Under the pieces are notes generated by a model that was given only the letters and a program-made list of their open reading frames with translations, was not told where the DNA came from and ran no database searches. From contig NZ_PYGA01000032.1 in assembly GCF_003014485.1 (NCBI RefSeq), positions 1-64,000 of the forward strand: 64,000 bases of DNA. Direction: 5' to 3'. The position numbers were made by a program, and so were the translations under genes. This DNA is from Murinocardiopsis flavida. GTDB taxonomy: Bacteria; Actinomycetota; Actinomycetes; Streptosporangiales; Streptosporangiaceae. Positions 7,791 through 16,149 of this stretch are shown here, piece after piece. Position 1 is the stretch's first letter; each line of letters opens with the position of its first letter.

Positions 7791-8477
7791 TTGTCGCGGC
7801 TGGTCTCATGGATGGTCCGCGCGGTGTGGGGCTGGGCGCGGCGGCACGCCGATGTGCGCGCGGGATCGCGCGCGGCGCGCAGGTTCGCCGCCTACGGCGA
7901 CGGGACGTCCCTCGCGTTCCCGCCGGCGACGGTCTTCGGCGAGCCCTGGATCGAGATCGGCGCGCACACCCTCATCGGCGGCGACATCACCCTCTGCGCC
8001 GGCATGGTCCCCGGCCTCGACCTCGGCCCGGAACCGCTGATCCGTATCGGCGACGGCTGCACCATCGGCAGGGGCTCGCACCTCGTCGCGCACGCCCGCA
8101 TCGATCTCGGCGACGACGTGTTCACCGGCCCTTACGTCTACATCACCGACCAGAACCACGTGTACGCCGACACGTCGGTGCCCGTCGGCCGCCAGTGGCC
8201 CGCCGACGACCCCGTCGCCATCGGCTCGGGGACGTGGATCGGCGCGAACGCCGTGGTGCTGCCCGGTGTCCGACTCGGCCGCAACTGCGTGGTCGCCGCG
8301 AGCTCGGTGGTCCGGCCCGGGACCTACCCGGACAACAGCGTCATCGCGGGCGTCCCCGGGCGCATCGTGCGGCGCTACGAGCCCGAAGCCGGCTGGGTCC
8401 CCCCGCTGCGCGGCAGCATGCGCGACCAGGGCGACGGCGGCGCCGGGAGCGAGCCCGTGGCGCCGCCCGAGGTGTGA
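7791..8477 (+). CDS. Left-handed beta-helix (hexapeptide-repeat) acyltransferase
   Basis: 228 aa from TTG 7791, chosen because GTGGGGGAG lies 6 nt upstream; an in-frame GTG at 7776 is the alternative. Hexapeptide repeats run from about residue 50 to 190 (IEIGAHTLIGG, IRIGDGCTIGRGS, IDLGDDVFTGPYVYITDQNH, VAIGSGTWIGANAVVLPGVRLG). The DQNH loop contains the likely catalytic His of the maltose/galactoside O-acetyltransferase group. The acceptor is unknown; a sugar or cell-wall glycan is plausible. It is probably cytoplasmic, and lies between cbs and metB without obvious metabolic link. Confidence 0.85.
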   Translation: MSRLVSWMVRAVWGWARRHADVRAGSRAARRFAAYGDGTSLAFPPATVFGEPWIEIGAHTLIGGDITLCAGMVPGLDLGPEPLIRIGDGCTIGRGSHLVAHARIDLGDDVFTGPYVYITDQNHVYADTSVPVGRQWPADDPVAIGSGTWIGANAVVLPGVRLGRNCVVAASSVVRPGTYPDNSVIAGVPGRIVRRYEPEAGWVPPLRGSMRDQGDGGAGSEPVAPPEV

Positions 8478-8523
8478 ACGCGCCGCGCGGCGGCGCTGGG
8501 CCCCGGCGTCCCCGGGGCGGCAC

Positions 8524-8529
8524 TACCCT
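8524..8529 (+). promoter_or_regulatory. -10 element TACCCT of a leaderless metB transcript
   Basis: TACCCT ends 7 nt before the ATG at 8537 and no Shine-Dalgarno is present, the usual signature of leaderless transcripts in actinobacteria. Confidence 0.6.
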
Positions 8530-8536
8530 GGCCCAC

Positions 8537-9682
8537 ATGACGCATCAGGGATTTGAGACGCTCGCGATCCACGCAGGTCAGGAGGCCGACGCCGCGACCG
8601 GAGCCGTAGTCGTGCCCATCTACGCCACCAGCACCTACCGGCAGGACGGCGTGGGCGGGATGCGCGGTGGATACGAGTACTCGCGCACCGGCAACCCCAC
8701 CCGTGCGGCGCTCGAAGAGTGCATGGCCGCCCTGGAGGCCGGGGCGCGCGGGCTCGCGTTCGCGTCGGGCATGGCCGCCGAGGACACCCTGCTGCGCACC
8801 ATCGCCAAGCCCGGCGACCACGTGATCATCCCGGGCGACGCCTACGGCGGCACGTTCCGGCTGTTCGCGAAGGTCCTGACCCGCTGGGGCGTCGACTTCG
8901 ACGCCGTCCCGCTGTCGGACCTCGCGGCGGTGCGCGAGGCCGTCCGCCCGGAGACGGTCGCGGTCTGGGCCGAGACCCCGACCAACCCGCTGTTGAACAT
9001 CGCCGACATCGACGCGCTCGCCGAGATCGCGCACGGCAGTGGTGCGCTCCTCGTCGTCGACAACACCTTCGCGTCGCCCTACCTCCAGCGCCCCATCGGC
9101 CTCGGCGCCGACGTGGTCGTGCACTCCACCACCAAGTACCTGGGCGGGCACTCCGACGTGGTGGGCGGCGCGCTCGTCGTCGCCGACCCCGCACTGGGGG
9201 AGCAGCTGGCCTTCCACCAGAACACCATGGGCGCGACAGCGGGCCCCTTCGACGCCTGGCTGACCCTGCGCGGCATCAAGACACTGGGGGTGCGCATGGA
9301 CCGCCACTGCGCCAACGCCGAGCGGGTGGTGGAGCTGCTGACCGCCCACCCGGCCGTTGCGCAGGTGTACTACCCGGGGCTGGCCGAACACCCCGGTCAC
9401 AAGATCGCCGAGCAGCAGATGAGCGCGTTCGGCGGGATGGTGTCGTTCCGGGTGCGCGGCGGCGAGGAGGCCGCGCTCAAGGTCTGCGACCGCGCCCGGG
9501 TGTTCACCCTGGCGGAGTCGCTTGGCGGGGTGGAGTCGCTCATCGAGCACCCCGGCCGGATGACGCACGCGTCGACGGCGGGTTCGCCGCTCGAAGTGCC
9601 CGCCGACCTGGTGCGGATCTCGGTCGGCATCGAGGCGGCCGACGACCTGCTCGCCGACTTGAGCCAGGCCCTCGACGCCTGA
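8537..9682 (+). CDS. metB: Cystathionine gamma-synthase
   Basis: 381 aa, a member of the Cys/Met metabolism PLP enzyme family. Landmarks: YEYSRTGNPTR, the FASGMAA loop, WAETPTNPLL, the VVDNTF motif (Asp binds the PLP ring nitrogen), and the PLP Lys200 in HSTTKYLGGHSDVVGG. It makes cystathionine from an activated homoserine and cysteine. Some homologues act as gamma-lyases; gene order (cbs...metB, as Rv1077...Rv1079) supports metB. It starts with a leaderless ATG. Confidence 0.92.
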   Translation: MTHQGFETLAIHAGQEADAATGAVVVPIYATSTYRQDGVGGMRGGYEYSRTGNPTRAALEECMAALEAGARGLAFASGMAAEDTLLRTIAKPGDHVIIPGDAYGGTFRLFAKVLTRWGVDFDAVPLSDLAAVREAVRPETVAVWAETPTNPLLNIADIDALAEIAHGSGALLVVDNTFASPYLQRPIGLGADVVVHSTTKYLGGHSDVVGGALVVADPALGEQLAFHQNTMGATAGPFDAWLTLRGIKTLGVRMDRHCANAERVVELLTAHPAVAQVYYPGLAEHPGHKIAEQQMSAFGGMVSFRVRGGEEAALKVCDRARVFTLAESLGGVESLIEHPGRMTHASTAGSPLEVPADLVRISVGIEAADDLLADLSQALDA

Positions 9683-10048
9683 ACCAGGTCGCACCAGGCC
9701 CCTGGACGCCTTGAATCAGGTTGAGCCGGGCCCGGGCCCCTGAAGTACTGGGCGCCTGGATTGCCGGGCGCCTGGATTGCCGGGCGCCTGGATTGCCTGA
9801 CGCCTGAATTGCCTGACACCTGGATTTGCCGGACGCCTGAATTGAGAGAGGAGGCCGTGCCCGGCCTCCCGGCCCCGACCGGCGCTGGACAGCAGGCCGG
9901 TCGGGTCGAGGCTCCCGTGCTCCACCGGAAGGGCCGGGGGCCTCGTTGTGCGTCATGGTGCGTCATGCGCCGCCGGAGCGGCGGTACTGCTGTGCTGCTC
10001 GTGCTGCGGCCGTGCGGTCGCGGTCCTGGTCCTGTCCTAGTCCCAGTC
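9683..10048. other. Repeat-rich intergenic region
   Basis: No gene is supported. Degenerate GCCTGAA / GCCTGGA repeats start right after metB and become regular at 9750-9844. GGAGGCC (9850-9856) pairs with GGCCTCC (9863-9869), a possible weak terminator without a T run. Confidence 0.5.
9750..9844. repeat. 16-bp tandem repeat, six units
   Basis: Units are GGGCGCCTGGATTGCC three times, then TGACGCCTGAATTGCC, a 17-nt variant and a shortened last unit. This marks the left edge of the accessory block that separates metB from greA. Confidence 0.85.
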
Positions 10049-10321
10049 CTAGGCCGCGATCCGGTGGTCCGGTCGGCCGCCGGGCGCCTCTTTTTCCAGC
10101 TCATCGAGGTCGATCGAGTCGGCGAGGCTGTCGATGTTGCGGAAGTTCAGGTTGACCAGCATTCGCCCTGAGTGCGATAGGGCGCCGCTCTCCGACGAGT
10201 GCCGGAGCCCGCGGTATCCGCCGCGGCGGTCTTCGCGCTTCATCCCGATGGACACTGCCGTCAGGAATCCGAAAGCCAGACCGAGGAGTATCAGTCCGGT
10301 AATCACCACCATGATCGCCAT
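10049..10321 (-). CDS. Small single-span membrane protein
   Basis: 90 aa. The first 25 residues are a hydrophobic segment (MAIMVVITGLILLGLAFGFL), followed by a basic and polar cytoplasmic tail ending with an acidic stretch (SLADSIDLDELEKEAPG). The ATG at 10321 has an AGGAGAGG ribosome site 5 nt upstream; longer in-frame versions lack one. Family not recognised. It is divergent from the GntR gene and could be its target, but nothing shows this directly. Confidence 0.7.
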   Translation of the reverse strand: MAIMVVITGLILLGLAFGFLTAVSIGMKREDRRGGYRGLRHSSESGALSHSGRMLVNLNFRNIDSLADSIDLDELEKEAPGGRPDHRIAA

Positions 10322-10525
10322 GGTCCTCTCCTCCACTTTGTCCTCCCAGGTCGCGGGAGGTCGGGGGTTCGTGGGCCGGCGGTGCGGGTGAGACGACCTC
10401 GTCTTCACTATCCAGGCATCTCCGCGGAACCCACGCGAACGGTCGCACGTTCGACCGTTTGTGCTGCTCTCACTCTCACTCCCTGGTCTACTGGGTATAG
10501 AGTGAGTGCAGGCTAACTGAATGGA

Positions 10526-10539
10526 CTTGTTGGTACAGG
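10526..10539. promoter_or_regulatory. Possible GntR operator
   Basis: CTTGTTGGTACAGG is an imperfect palindrome (CTTGT / ACAGG, one mismatch) 27 nt before the start of the GntR gene. HutC-type GntR proteins often bind such sites and autoregulate. No binding data; low confidence. Confidence 0.3.
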
Positions 10540-10566
10540 CTTGCATACCCCAAACAGGAGACGGTT

Positions 10567-11337
10567 ATGCCGGAAGAGAGCAGATATCGGCAAATCGCTC
10601 GTGACCTCCGAAAGCGGATCCAGGACGGCGAACTCACCTCAGGCGACCGCCTCCCGTCCGAGAAGGAGCTAGAGGACGAGTTCGGCGCGTCGCGCAACAC
10701 CATCCGCCTCGCGCTCGGCACCCTGCGCAATCAGGGACTGGTCGAGAGCCGGGCGGGGCGCGGCACCTTCGTGCAGCAGGTCATCCCCATGACCTTCCAC
10801 GCGTCCCTCGCCACGCGGCGCACGCCCGAGGCACCCGAGGACTCCGGCGACATCGAGGACGTCGAGTTCGCCGAGCTGGGCGGGCAGACCCGCGCGTTCG
10901 CCGAGCTCCTCATCCAGAGCGCCACACCCGAGATCGCAAGCCGCCTCCGGGTGGACGAAGGCTCGATGGTCGTGGTCCGGCGCACCTTCCGCTACGTCGA
11001 CGACCGCTCCGCCTCGGTCGAGACCTCGTACTACCCGATGGACATCGCCCAACGGACCGAACTGATGCTGCCCGAGGACATCGGGCGCGGCGCACTGCAC
11101 GTCCTGCACGAACTCGGCTACACCCAGGTCGGCTACGTCGACGAGCTCCGGTCGCGCATGCCAACGCCCGAGGAGGCCCAGCAGCTCGAACTCCCGCCCG
11201 GGATCCCCGTCATGGAGCTGTACCGCACGGGGTTCTCCAAGAACAGGGCCATCCGGCTGTCCTGGACCGTGTTCGCCGGCAATGGCATCCGATTCCAGTA
11301 CGAGATCGGCGACATCGCCGCCTACCACGCGGAGTGA
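10567..11337 (+). CDS. GntR family (HutC subfamily) regulator 1
   Basis: 256 aa. Winged helix at residues 5-70 (YRQIARDLRKRI...LPSEKELEDEFGASRNTIRLAL, wing GRGTFV), then a UTRA-type effector domain from about 95 to 245 with the typical RTFRYVDDRSASVETSYYP strand. The start is ATG 10567 with AGGAGA upstream. It is followed after 55 nt by a second, related regulator in the same direction. The ligand is unknown; tandem HutC-type regulators without metabolic partners are common in actinomycetes. Confidence 0.88.
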   Translation: MPEESRYRQIARDLRKRIQDGELTSGDRLPSEKELEDEFGASRNTIRLALGTLRNQGLVESRAGRGTFVQQVIPMTFHASLATRRTPEAPEDSGDIEDVEFAELGGQTRAFAELLIQSATPEIASRLRVDEGSMVVVRRTFRYVDDRSASVETSYYPMDIAQRTELMLPEDIGRGALHVLHELGYTQVGYVDELRSRMPTPEEAQQLELPPGIPVMELYRTGFSKNRAIRLSWTVFAGNGIRFQYEIGDIAAYHAE

Positions 11338-11392
11338 CACCGCTCCCGCACCCACCCGTCCCGACCGCCCCGTCCGCACGAAGGGGACGACA

Positions 11393-12223
11393 ATGCACCC
11401 GATCAGGAATTCAACGAGGACTTCCTTGGCGAACGCGCTCCGCGGCGCGATCCAGAGGGGTGAGTACCCGCCCAACGAGTGGCTGCCCAACGAGGGCCGA
11501 CTCGCAGAGGAGTTCCAGGTCTCGCGGGGGACGGTGCGGGCGGCACTGAAGATCCTGGAGAACGAGGGGCGTATCGGCATGCGGCAGGGCCGCGGCGTGT
11601 ACGTCCGCGACTTCCGCCCCATCGTGCACCTCGCCGCCCAGGTGCCCGGCGGCACCGACGCCGAGCGGTTCACCGACGGCTACGCCCCCCAGCTGCGCGA
11701 GGCCGGCTACGACCGCATCAGCGAGTCGATCGAGGTCCAGCTCGAAACCATGCGGCCCAAGGTCGCCAAGCGTTTCGGGCTCCCCGCCGAGGCGGAGCAC
11801 AACGGCTCGCCGCAGGACCGACTCGTCGTGCTGCGGCAGTGCGACCGGTTCGTCGACGGCAGGCTGTGGGAGCGCCAGATCACCCACTATCCGTACAGCA
11901 TCGCTGCCGAGACCGAACTGATGTCGCCCGAGCACATCACCGACGGCATCGACCAGGTACTGGGCCGCCTCGGCTACACCGAGGACTGGTCGTGGGACAT
12001 CGTGGGGGCGCGCATGCCCAGCCCCCGCGAGGTGGAGTCGTTCGGAGTCGGGCACGGCATCCCGCTGCTCGTGCAGGAGCGGGTCGCCTACGCCGGCGAC
12101 CGCGTCACCCGGTTCACCGAGACCACCATGCCCGCGGACCGCCACCAGCTGCTCTACGCCGGCGGCGACGCACCGGCCGAGCTGCTCCTCCTGGCGTCCG
12201 ACGTCAGCATCTTCGAGCGTTAG
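11393..12223 (+). CDS. GntR family (HutC subfamily) regulator 2
   Basis: 276 aa from ATG 11393 (GGGGA ribosome site). The winged helix occupies residues about 8-72 (TSLANALRGAIQRGEY...EEFQVSRGTVRAALKIL, wing GRGVYV). A UTRA-like domain follows. It shares architecture and phrases with the upstream gene, for example the Y-P strand after a W/S-x-E motif and the RMPSPREVESFGV segment (RMPTPEEAQQLEL upstream), so the pair probably arose by duplication. It is likely cotranscribed with regulator 1. Confidence 0.85.
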   Translation: MHPIRNSTRTSLANALRGAIQRGEYPPNEWLPNEGRLAEEFQVSRGTVRAALKILENEGRIGMRQGRGVYVRDFRPIVHLAAQVPGGTDAERFTDGYAPQLREAGYDRISESIEVQLETMRPKVAKRFGLPAEAEHNGSPQDRLVVLRQCDRFVDGRLWERQITHYPYSIAAETELMSPEHITDGIDQVLGRLGYTEDWSWDIVGARMPSPREVESFGVGHGIPLLVQERVAYAGDRVTRFTETTMPADRHQLLYAGGDAPAELLLLASDVSIFER

Positions 12224-12363
12224 GGGCGTTCAGCGTTAGGGGTTTCGAGAGTTTGGGGCTTTGGGTGTTTGGGGCTTTGGGCGTTACGGGCACTGCCATC
12301 GGCTTGGGGAGATTGACCTGAGGTGATTGAGGAGGCGGTGCGCTCTACGCCCCGCCGTCATCC

Positions 12364-12582
12364 CTGCGACGTTGAAGGCTGCCGCTCTGCGCGAAGCGCG
12401 AGCGGGCACGAAGCACCACGGCCCGCCTTGACGTCCAGACCCCGGGCACATGACCGGAGGGAACACTCCGGCGTGGTGCTTCGTGCCGCCGGGTGCTCCG
12501 CATCCGCGGCGGCAACGCCCCCTTCACCCGAGGGCGCCAGGGCCGTGAGAACACACTCGCACCCGTTACTTCAACGGCATTG
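12364..12582. repeat. Degenerate copy of the MITE-like element, with large hairpin
   Basis: The 12-bp end TCAACGGCATTG (12571-12582) and about 65 bp inside it match, in inverted orientation, the left end of the element at 24637-24966. A 16-bp perfect inverted repeat (12405-12420 with 12472-12487, core GGCACGAAGCACCACG) encloses a second stem CCGGAG/CTCCGG (12454-12471). The other terminus is unclear: CTGCGACGTTGA at 12364 matches 8 of 12. The gap 12224-12363 holds only GTTTGGGGCTTTGGG-type microrepeats. The element lies at the 3' end of the VWA gene. Confidence 0.6.
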
Positions 12583-12585
12583 GTG

Positions 12586-14679
12586 TCAGGGGTGCTGCCG
12601 CCGGGCGAGGTAGTCGAGGACCACCGCCGCACCCAGCCGCTCCGGCGCGGCGTGCACCACGCGCCCCCCGTTGCGGCGCGCGAGCGATGCCGCGAACCCC
12701 GCGGGGCCGGGTGCCTCGTCCAGCAGGAAGACGGTGATCACGGCGCCGCGCCGGGTCATCCGGTCGACCTCGGCGAACGTGAGCTCGGCCGTGCGCGGCA
12801 CCGGCGGCCACGCGAACGACGCTGCGCCGTCGCGCTCCAGGTGCGCCGTCGGCTCGCCGTCGGTCACCACCAGGACCACCGGCGTGAAACCGGGATGCCG
12901 GTCGACGTGCCGCCCGGCGATCAGCAGCGCGTGGTGCAGGTTGGTGCCCTGCACCGGCTCGAACGCCAGGTCGACCAGGTCCTTCGGCGGCACCTCGCGC
13001 GCGTGGTCGTTGAACGCGACCACCTGCACGGCGTCCTGCGGGTAGCGGGTCTCGACCAGCGCGTGCAGCGCCATGGCGGTGCGCTTCGCCGCGCCCGCCA
13101 GCCCGCCCTGCCGCATCGAGTACGACACGTCCACCAGCAGGCTGACGGCGGCGGCGCGCCGCTGCTCCGCCTCGGCGACCTCGAAGTCCCGCGGGCCGAG
13201 GCGCAGCGGCGCGCCGGGCGCCGAGCGCGCGACGGCGTTGCGGACCGTGCGCACGGCGTCGATGGGACGCTCGTCGCCGAACGACCACGGCCGGGTCGAA
13301 CCGGTGGGTTCGCCCGAGGGCCCGGGGTCCGACCCGCTGTGCGCGCCCGCCCGCTGCGCGGCGACGGGCCGGACGTCGCCGAGGACCTCGCGCAGCGCGG
13401 TCGCCCCGAGCCGCCGCAGGGCCTTCGGGGTCAGCCGCGGCCGCCCGCGCGAGCCGCCGAGGAGACCCTGGTCGCGCAGGTCCCGTTCGACGGAGCGGAG
13501 CCGGGCGAGGTCGTCGACCGCCCGGCGGCCCAGCGCGCGGCGCACGGCGTCCTCGTCCACGTCGGCGAGGTCGGCGCCGGGGTAGTGCTGCGCCAGCGCG
13601 CGTTCCACCTCAGCGAGGTCGGCGAGGTCGGCCAGCGCCGTGGTGGCGTCGCCCATGCCCAGCGGGGCGCTCCCCGCCATGTCCTCGGCACCCGACCAGG
13701 CGAGATCGGGGCGGCGCGCGCGCAGGGCGTCGCCGAGGCGCTGCACGTCCCGCGTGAGCCCCGCCTCGGCCATGGCCTGCGCCGACAGCGACAGCAGTGT
13801 GTCGCGCCGGTCCGGCGTGAGGGAGTCGAGGAGGCGCTGGGCGGCGGCCGAGCGGCGCGCCAGGACGTCGACCAGTTCGTCGAGGTCGCGGGGGCGACCG
13901 GGGGTGGTGGGGGAGCCGGGGACGCCGAGGGAGCCGGGGGTGGCGGCCGCGCTGGGTGAGTCGGCGGAGCCAGGGAGTTCGGGGGCGTCGGCCGAGCCGG
14001 GCGAATCGGCGGAGTCGGGGAGGTCGGGCAGTTCGGGCAGTTCGGGGAACAGGTCGCCGAACTCGGCCATGAACCGGTCGAAGTCGTCGGGGGTGTGCGC
14101 ACCGCGCGCGTCGGCGTCGAGCATGGCGTTGAGCGCCGCGATCATCGACGCGACGCGCGCCATCTCCGCGGGGTCGGTGCCGGCGAGTGCGTCCTTGGCG
14201 CCCCGGAACCGGGAGTCGAGTACCTCCCGGCGCAGCAGGTCGCGCAGTGCCGCGTAGCTCGAACGGGCGGCGTCGGAGCGCCACGCGTAGTCGGCGAGGC
14301 GGCGGACCGCGGCAGCGGTGTCCGCGGGGAGCGCGCCGAGCTCCGCCTCGCGCAGCGCGGCGTCGTCACCGCCGACGGCGGCGAGGGCCGCGCGCTCCTG
14401 CGATACGGCCCGGTCGAGCAGTGCGCGCACACGCTCCAGCGTCCCGTCCAGGCGGCCGAGGGAGCGAAGCTCCGCGGTGCGCGTGCGCGCGCGTTCACGC
14501 AGGTCGTCGAGTCCGGGAAGGCCGTCGGTGCCGCGGTGCAGGAGCCGCCGCAGCGCGTCGCGGGGGCGGTCGCCGTCGATGACGGACCGGCCGAGGGCGT
14601 CGAGTGCCGCGCGGGTATCAGCGGGCGGGGCCAGCGGATCGGGTCCGGCGCGGTAGGGGCCGTAGCGGTACCGGGTCAT
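12586..14679 (-). CDS. VWA (von Willebrand A) domain protein, likely partner of the ChlI/MoxR-type ATPase
   Basis: About 697 aa from ATG 14679 (GGGGAG ribosome site). The N-terminal two thirds are helical, with a Pro/Ser/Asp-rich linker (PELPDLPDSADSP...) near the middle. The C-terminal VWA domain has the metal-site motif DVSYSM (DxSxS) and the later VVTDGEPTA (TDG). This resembles the VWA proteins paired with Mg-chelatase-like AAA+ ATPases in actinobacteria (Rv0959 with Rv0958), which work as a chaperone-like or metal-insertion pair; the actual substrate is unknown. Its expected partner gene sits at 21783-23207 on the same strand, separated by the toxin island. Confidence 0.85.
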   Translation of the reverse strand: MTRYRYGPYRAGPDPLAPPADTRAALDALGRSVIDGDRPRDALRRLLHRGTDGLPGLDDLRERARTRTAELRSLGRLDGTLERVRALLDRAVSQERAALAAVGGDDAALREAELGALPADTAAAVRRLADYAWRSDAARSSYAALRDLLRREVLDSRFRGAKDALAGTDPAEMARVASMIAALNAMLDADARGAHTPDDFDRFMAEFGDLFPELPELPDLPDSADSPGSADAPELPGSADSPSAAATPGSLGVPGSPTTPGRPRDLDELVDVLARRSAAAQRLLDSLTPDRRDTLLSLSAQAMAEAGLTRDVQRLGDALRARRPDLAWSGAEDMAGSAPLGMGDATTALADLADLAEVERALAQHYPGADLADVDEDAVRRALGRRAVDDLARLRSVERDLRDQGLLGGSRGRPRLTPKALRRLGATALREVLGDVRPVAAQRAGAHSGSDPGPSGEPTGSTRPWSFGDERPIDAVRTVRNAVARSAPGAPLRLGPRDFEVAEAEQRRAAAVSLLVDVSYSMRQGGLAGAAKRTAMALHALVETRYPQDAVQVVAFNDHAREVPPKDLVDLAFEPVQGTNLHHALLIAGRHVDRHPGFTPVVLVVTDGEPTAHLERDGAASFAWPPVPRTAELTFAEVDRMTRRGAVITVFLLDEAPGPAGFAASLARRNGGRVVHAAPERLGAAVVLDYLARRQHP

Positions 14680-14801
14680 CGGCTCCCCAACCATTCTCGC
14701 GCTCAGCGGGCGGCGGCCGCGCCGCGGCGGCCCGCCATCTCCCCGCGACGATACGCGCACCGGTGCGGCGGATGCGGCCCGATGGTGAGTACCCTGCTGC
14801 G

Positions 14802-15368
14802 ATGCCCCACAACGAGTACCTCGCCGAAGGCCCGCGTGTCGCCGTCCGCAGGGTGACGCGGCGGGACGAGGACGGGTTCACCGCGGCGATCCGGGCGAGC
14901 GCCGCGCTGCACCACCCGTGGGTGTCGATGCCCGCGACACCGGTGGCGTTCCACAACTACGTGGCGCGGTTCGACGGGTCCTCAGATGTCGGCCTGGTGG
15001 TGTGCGAGCGGCGGACGGACCGGCTCGCGGGGTTCGTCAACATCAACAACATCGTCGGCGGCGCCCTACAGAGCGGTGCGCTCGGGTACGCGGCGTTCGC
15101 GGGGGCCGAGGGGCGCGGGTACATCAGCGAGGGGGTCGGGCTCGTCGTCGGGTTCGCGTTCGCGATGCTCGGGCTGCACCGCCTGGAGGCCAACATCCAA
15201 CCGGACAACGCCCCGTCGCGCCGCCTGGTTCAGCGCAACGGTTTCCGCCTGGAGGGGTACTCGCCGGAGTTCCTCTTCGTCAACGGAGCCTGGCGCGACC
15301 ACGAACGCTGGGCCACCCTCCGCCCGAAGGGGACCATTCCCACAGGCAGTGGCCCACTCACCGCATGA
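14802..15368 (+). CDS. GNAT N-acetyltransferase, RimJ/RimL type
   Basis: 188 aa. The fold is recognised by the start (EGPRVAVRRVTRRDEDGF), the central GALGYAAFAGAEGRGYISEGVGLVVGFAF with the acetyl-CoA loop (GRGYI), and the late motif ANIQPDNAPSRRLVQRNGFRLEGY, typical of RimJ-like acetyltransferases. These acetylate protein N-termini or small amines; the substrate is unknown. A TACCCT hexamer (14790-14795) lies 6 nt before the ATG, so the transcript is probably leaderless. It is divergent from the VWA gene, at the left edge of the toxin island. Confidence 0.9.
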   Translation: MPHNEYLAEGPRVAVRRVTRRDEDGFTAAIRASAALHHPWVSMPATPVAFHNYVARFDGSSDVGLVVCERRTDRLAGFVNINNIVGGALQSGALGYAAFAGAEGRGYISEGVGLVVGFAFAMLGLHRLEANIQPDNAPSRRLVQRNGFRLEGYSPEFLFVNGAWRDHERWATLRPKGTIPTGSGPLTA

Positions 15369-15523
15369 CTCCCTCACCGCATGACCCCTGGTCGAATCCG
15401 CCCCGGACATGGCACGCTCCTGTCCGGCTCCGGCCATGGGGTCCGCGCTGACGATCCCCGCTCCGACCTGCACAAATACACGATGTGCAAGCGTGTGCCC
15501 AGCTCACGACGTGTCGTAATTCG

Positions 15524-15552
15524 GTGACAGAGCGAAGCATGTGGGGTACCGT
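15524..15552 (+). promoter_or_regulatory. Module A promoter, same plan as module B
   Basis: -35 GTGACA (15524-15529), 17-bp spacer, -10 TACCGT (15547-15552). TCCCCCAA follows shortly after, as in module B (18950-18978). The leader to the ATG at 15679 is about 120 nt. The rest of the 15369-15678 gap shows nothing else. Confidence 0.55.
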
Positions 15553-15678
15553 CATTCTGCTGTCTCCCCCAACAGCGGAGGTTCACCGTGTTCCATCCCC
15601 CAGTTCAATTGCACGGCCCCCACGAGGACCGCTCGTCCACGGCCTGCCCATACCGCCATCGCGAAGCGGGCGCCTGAT

Positions 15679-16047
15679 ATGGAGACGACGACCCGGATCC
15701 CCGGCAGCCTCAAGGCCGTGCGCGTTCTGCTCTACATTTTCGCCGGAATCTCCGTACTGAGTTCCGCGGGCATGTTCCTCGCAGAGGAACCCTCTCCGCT
15801 TCTGCTCCTGGCGGTATTCGCCTTCGTCTTCATTCCCGGGGCAGCGGCGTTCCTCTTGGCGATGCTGCTGCCGAAGGGGGGCACCGTGGTCTTCTGCGGC
15901 TTGGTCCTCTTCGGCGTGGGCGGGATCCTCACTTCGCTGCTCTCTGTCGGCGAAGGGCCCCAGTGGATAACCCAGATGCTCATCCCTGTGCTGGTGCTGA
16001 TCCTCACGCTCACATCGAACTCGCGTGAGTTCATGTTGCGCCGCTGA
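15679..16047 (+). CDS. Small polytopic membrane protein, companion of toxin module A
   Basis: 122 aa with four likely membrane spans (LLYIFAGISVLSSAGMFL, LLLLAVFAFVFIPGAAAFLLAM, VVFCGLVLFGVGGILTSLL, MLIPVLVLILTL). It is homologous to 19021-19392: both have xLPxSxKAxRVLL at the start, a P-K-G-G between spans 2 and 3, QxxTQM before the last span, and an SREF/SRQYF tail. No known family was recognised. Both copies precede a prepilin-Hint toxin gene by about 100 nt in the same direction, so a role in membrane handling or export of the toxin is a reasonable guess. ATG 15679 is inferred by alignment with the paralogue; the ribosome site is weak. Confidence 0.75.
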   Translation: METTTRIPGSLKAVRVLLYIFAGISVLSSAGMFLAEEPSPLLLLAVFAFVFIPGAAAFLLAMLLPKGGTVVFCGLVLFGVGGILTSLLSVGEGPQWITQMLIPVLVLILTLTSNSREFMLRR

Positions 16048-16149
16048 CCTTTAATTCAACCCATCCGGGCGGCATCGTGATGCCCCTCGTTCTTTCCATG
16101 CTGTCTTGACCCGCTCAGATTTTCCCCCGATCGCAAAGCGGTGAGTCTC

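Noticed and set aside
9750-9844. Possible CRISPR array or integron-like repeat
   Set aside because: Units are contiguous 16-mers without spacers.
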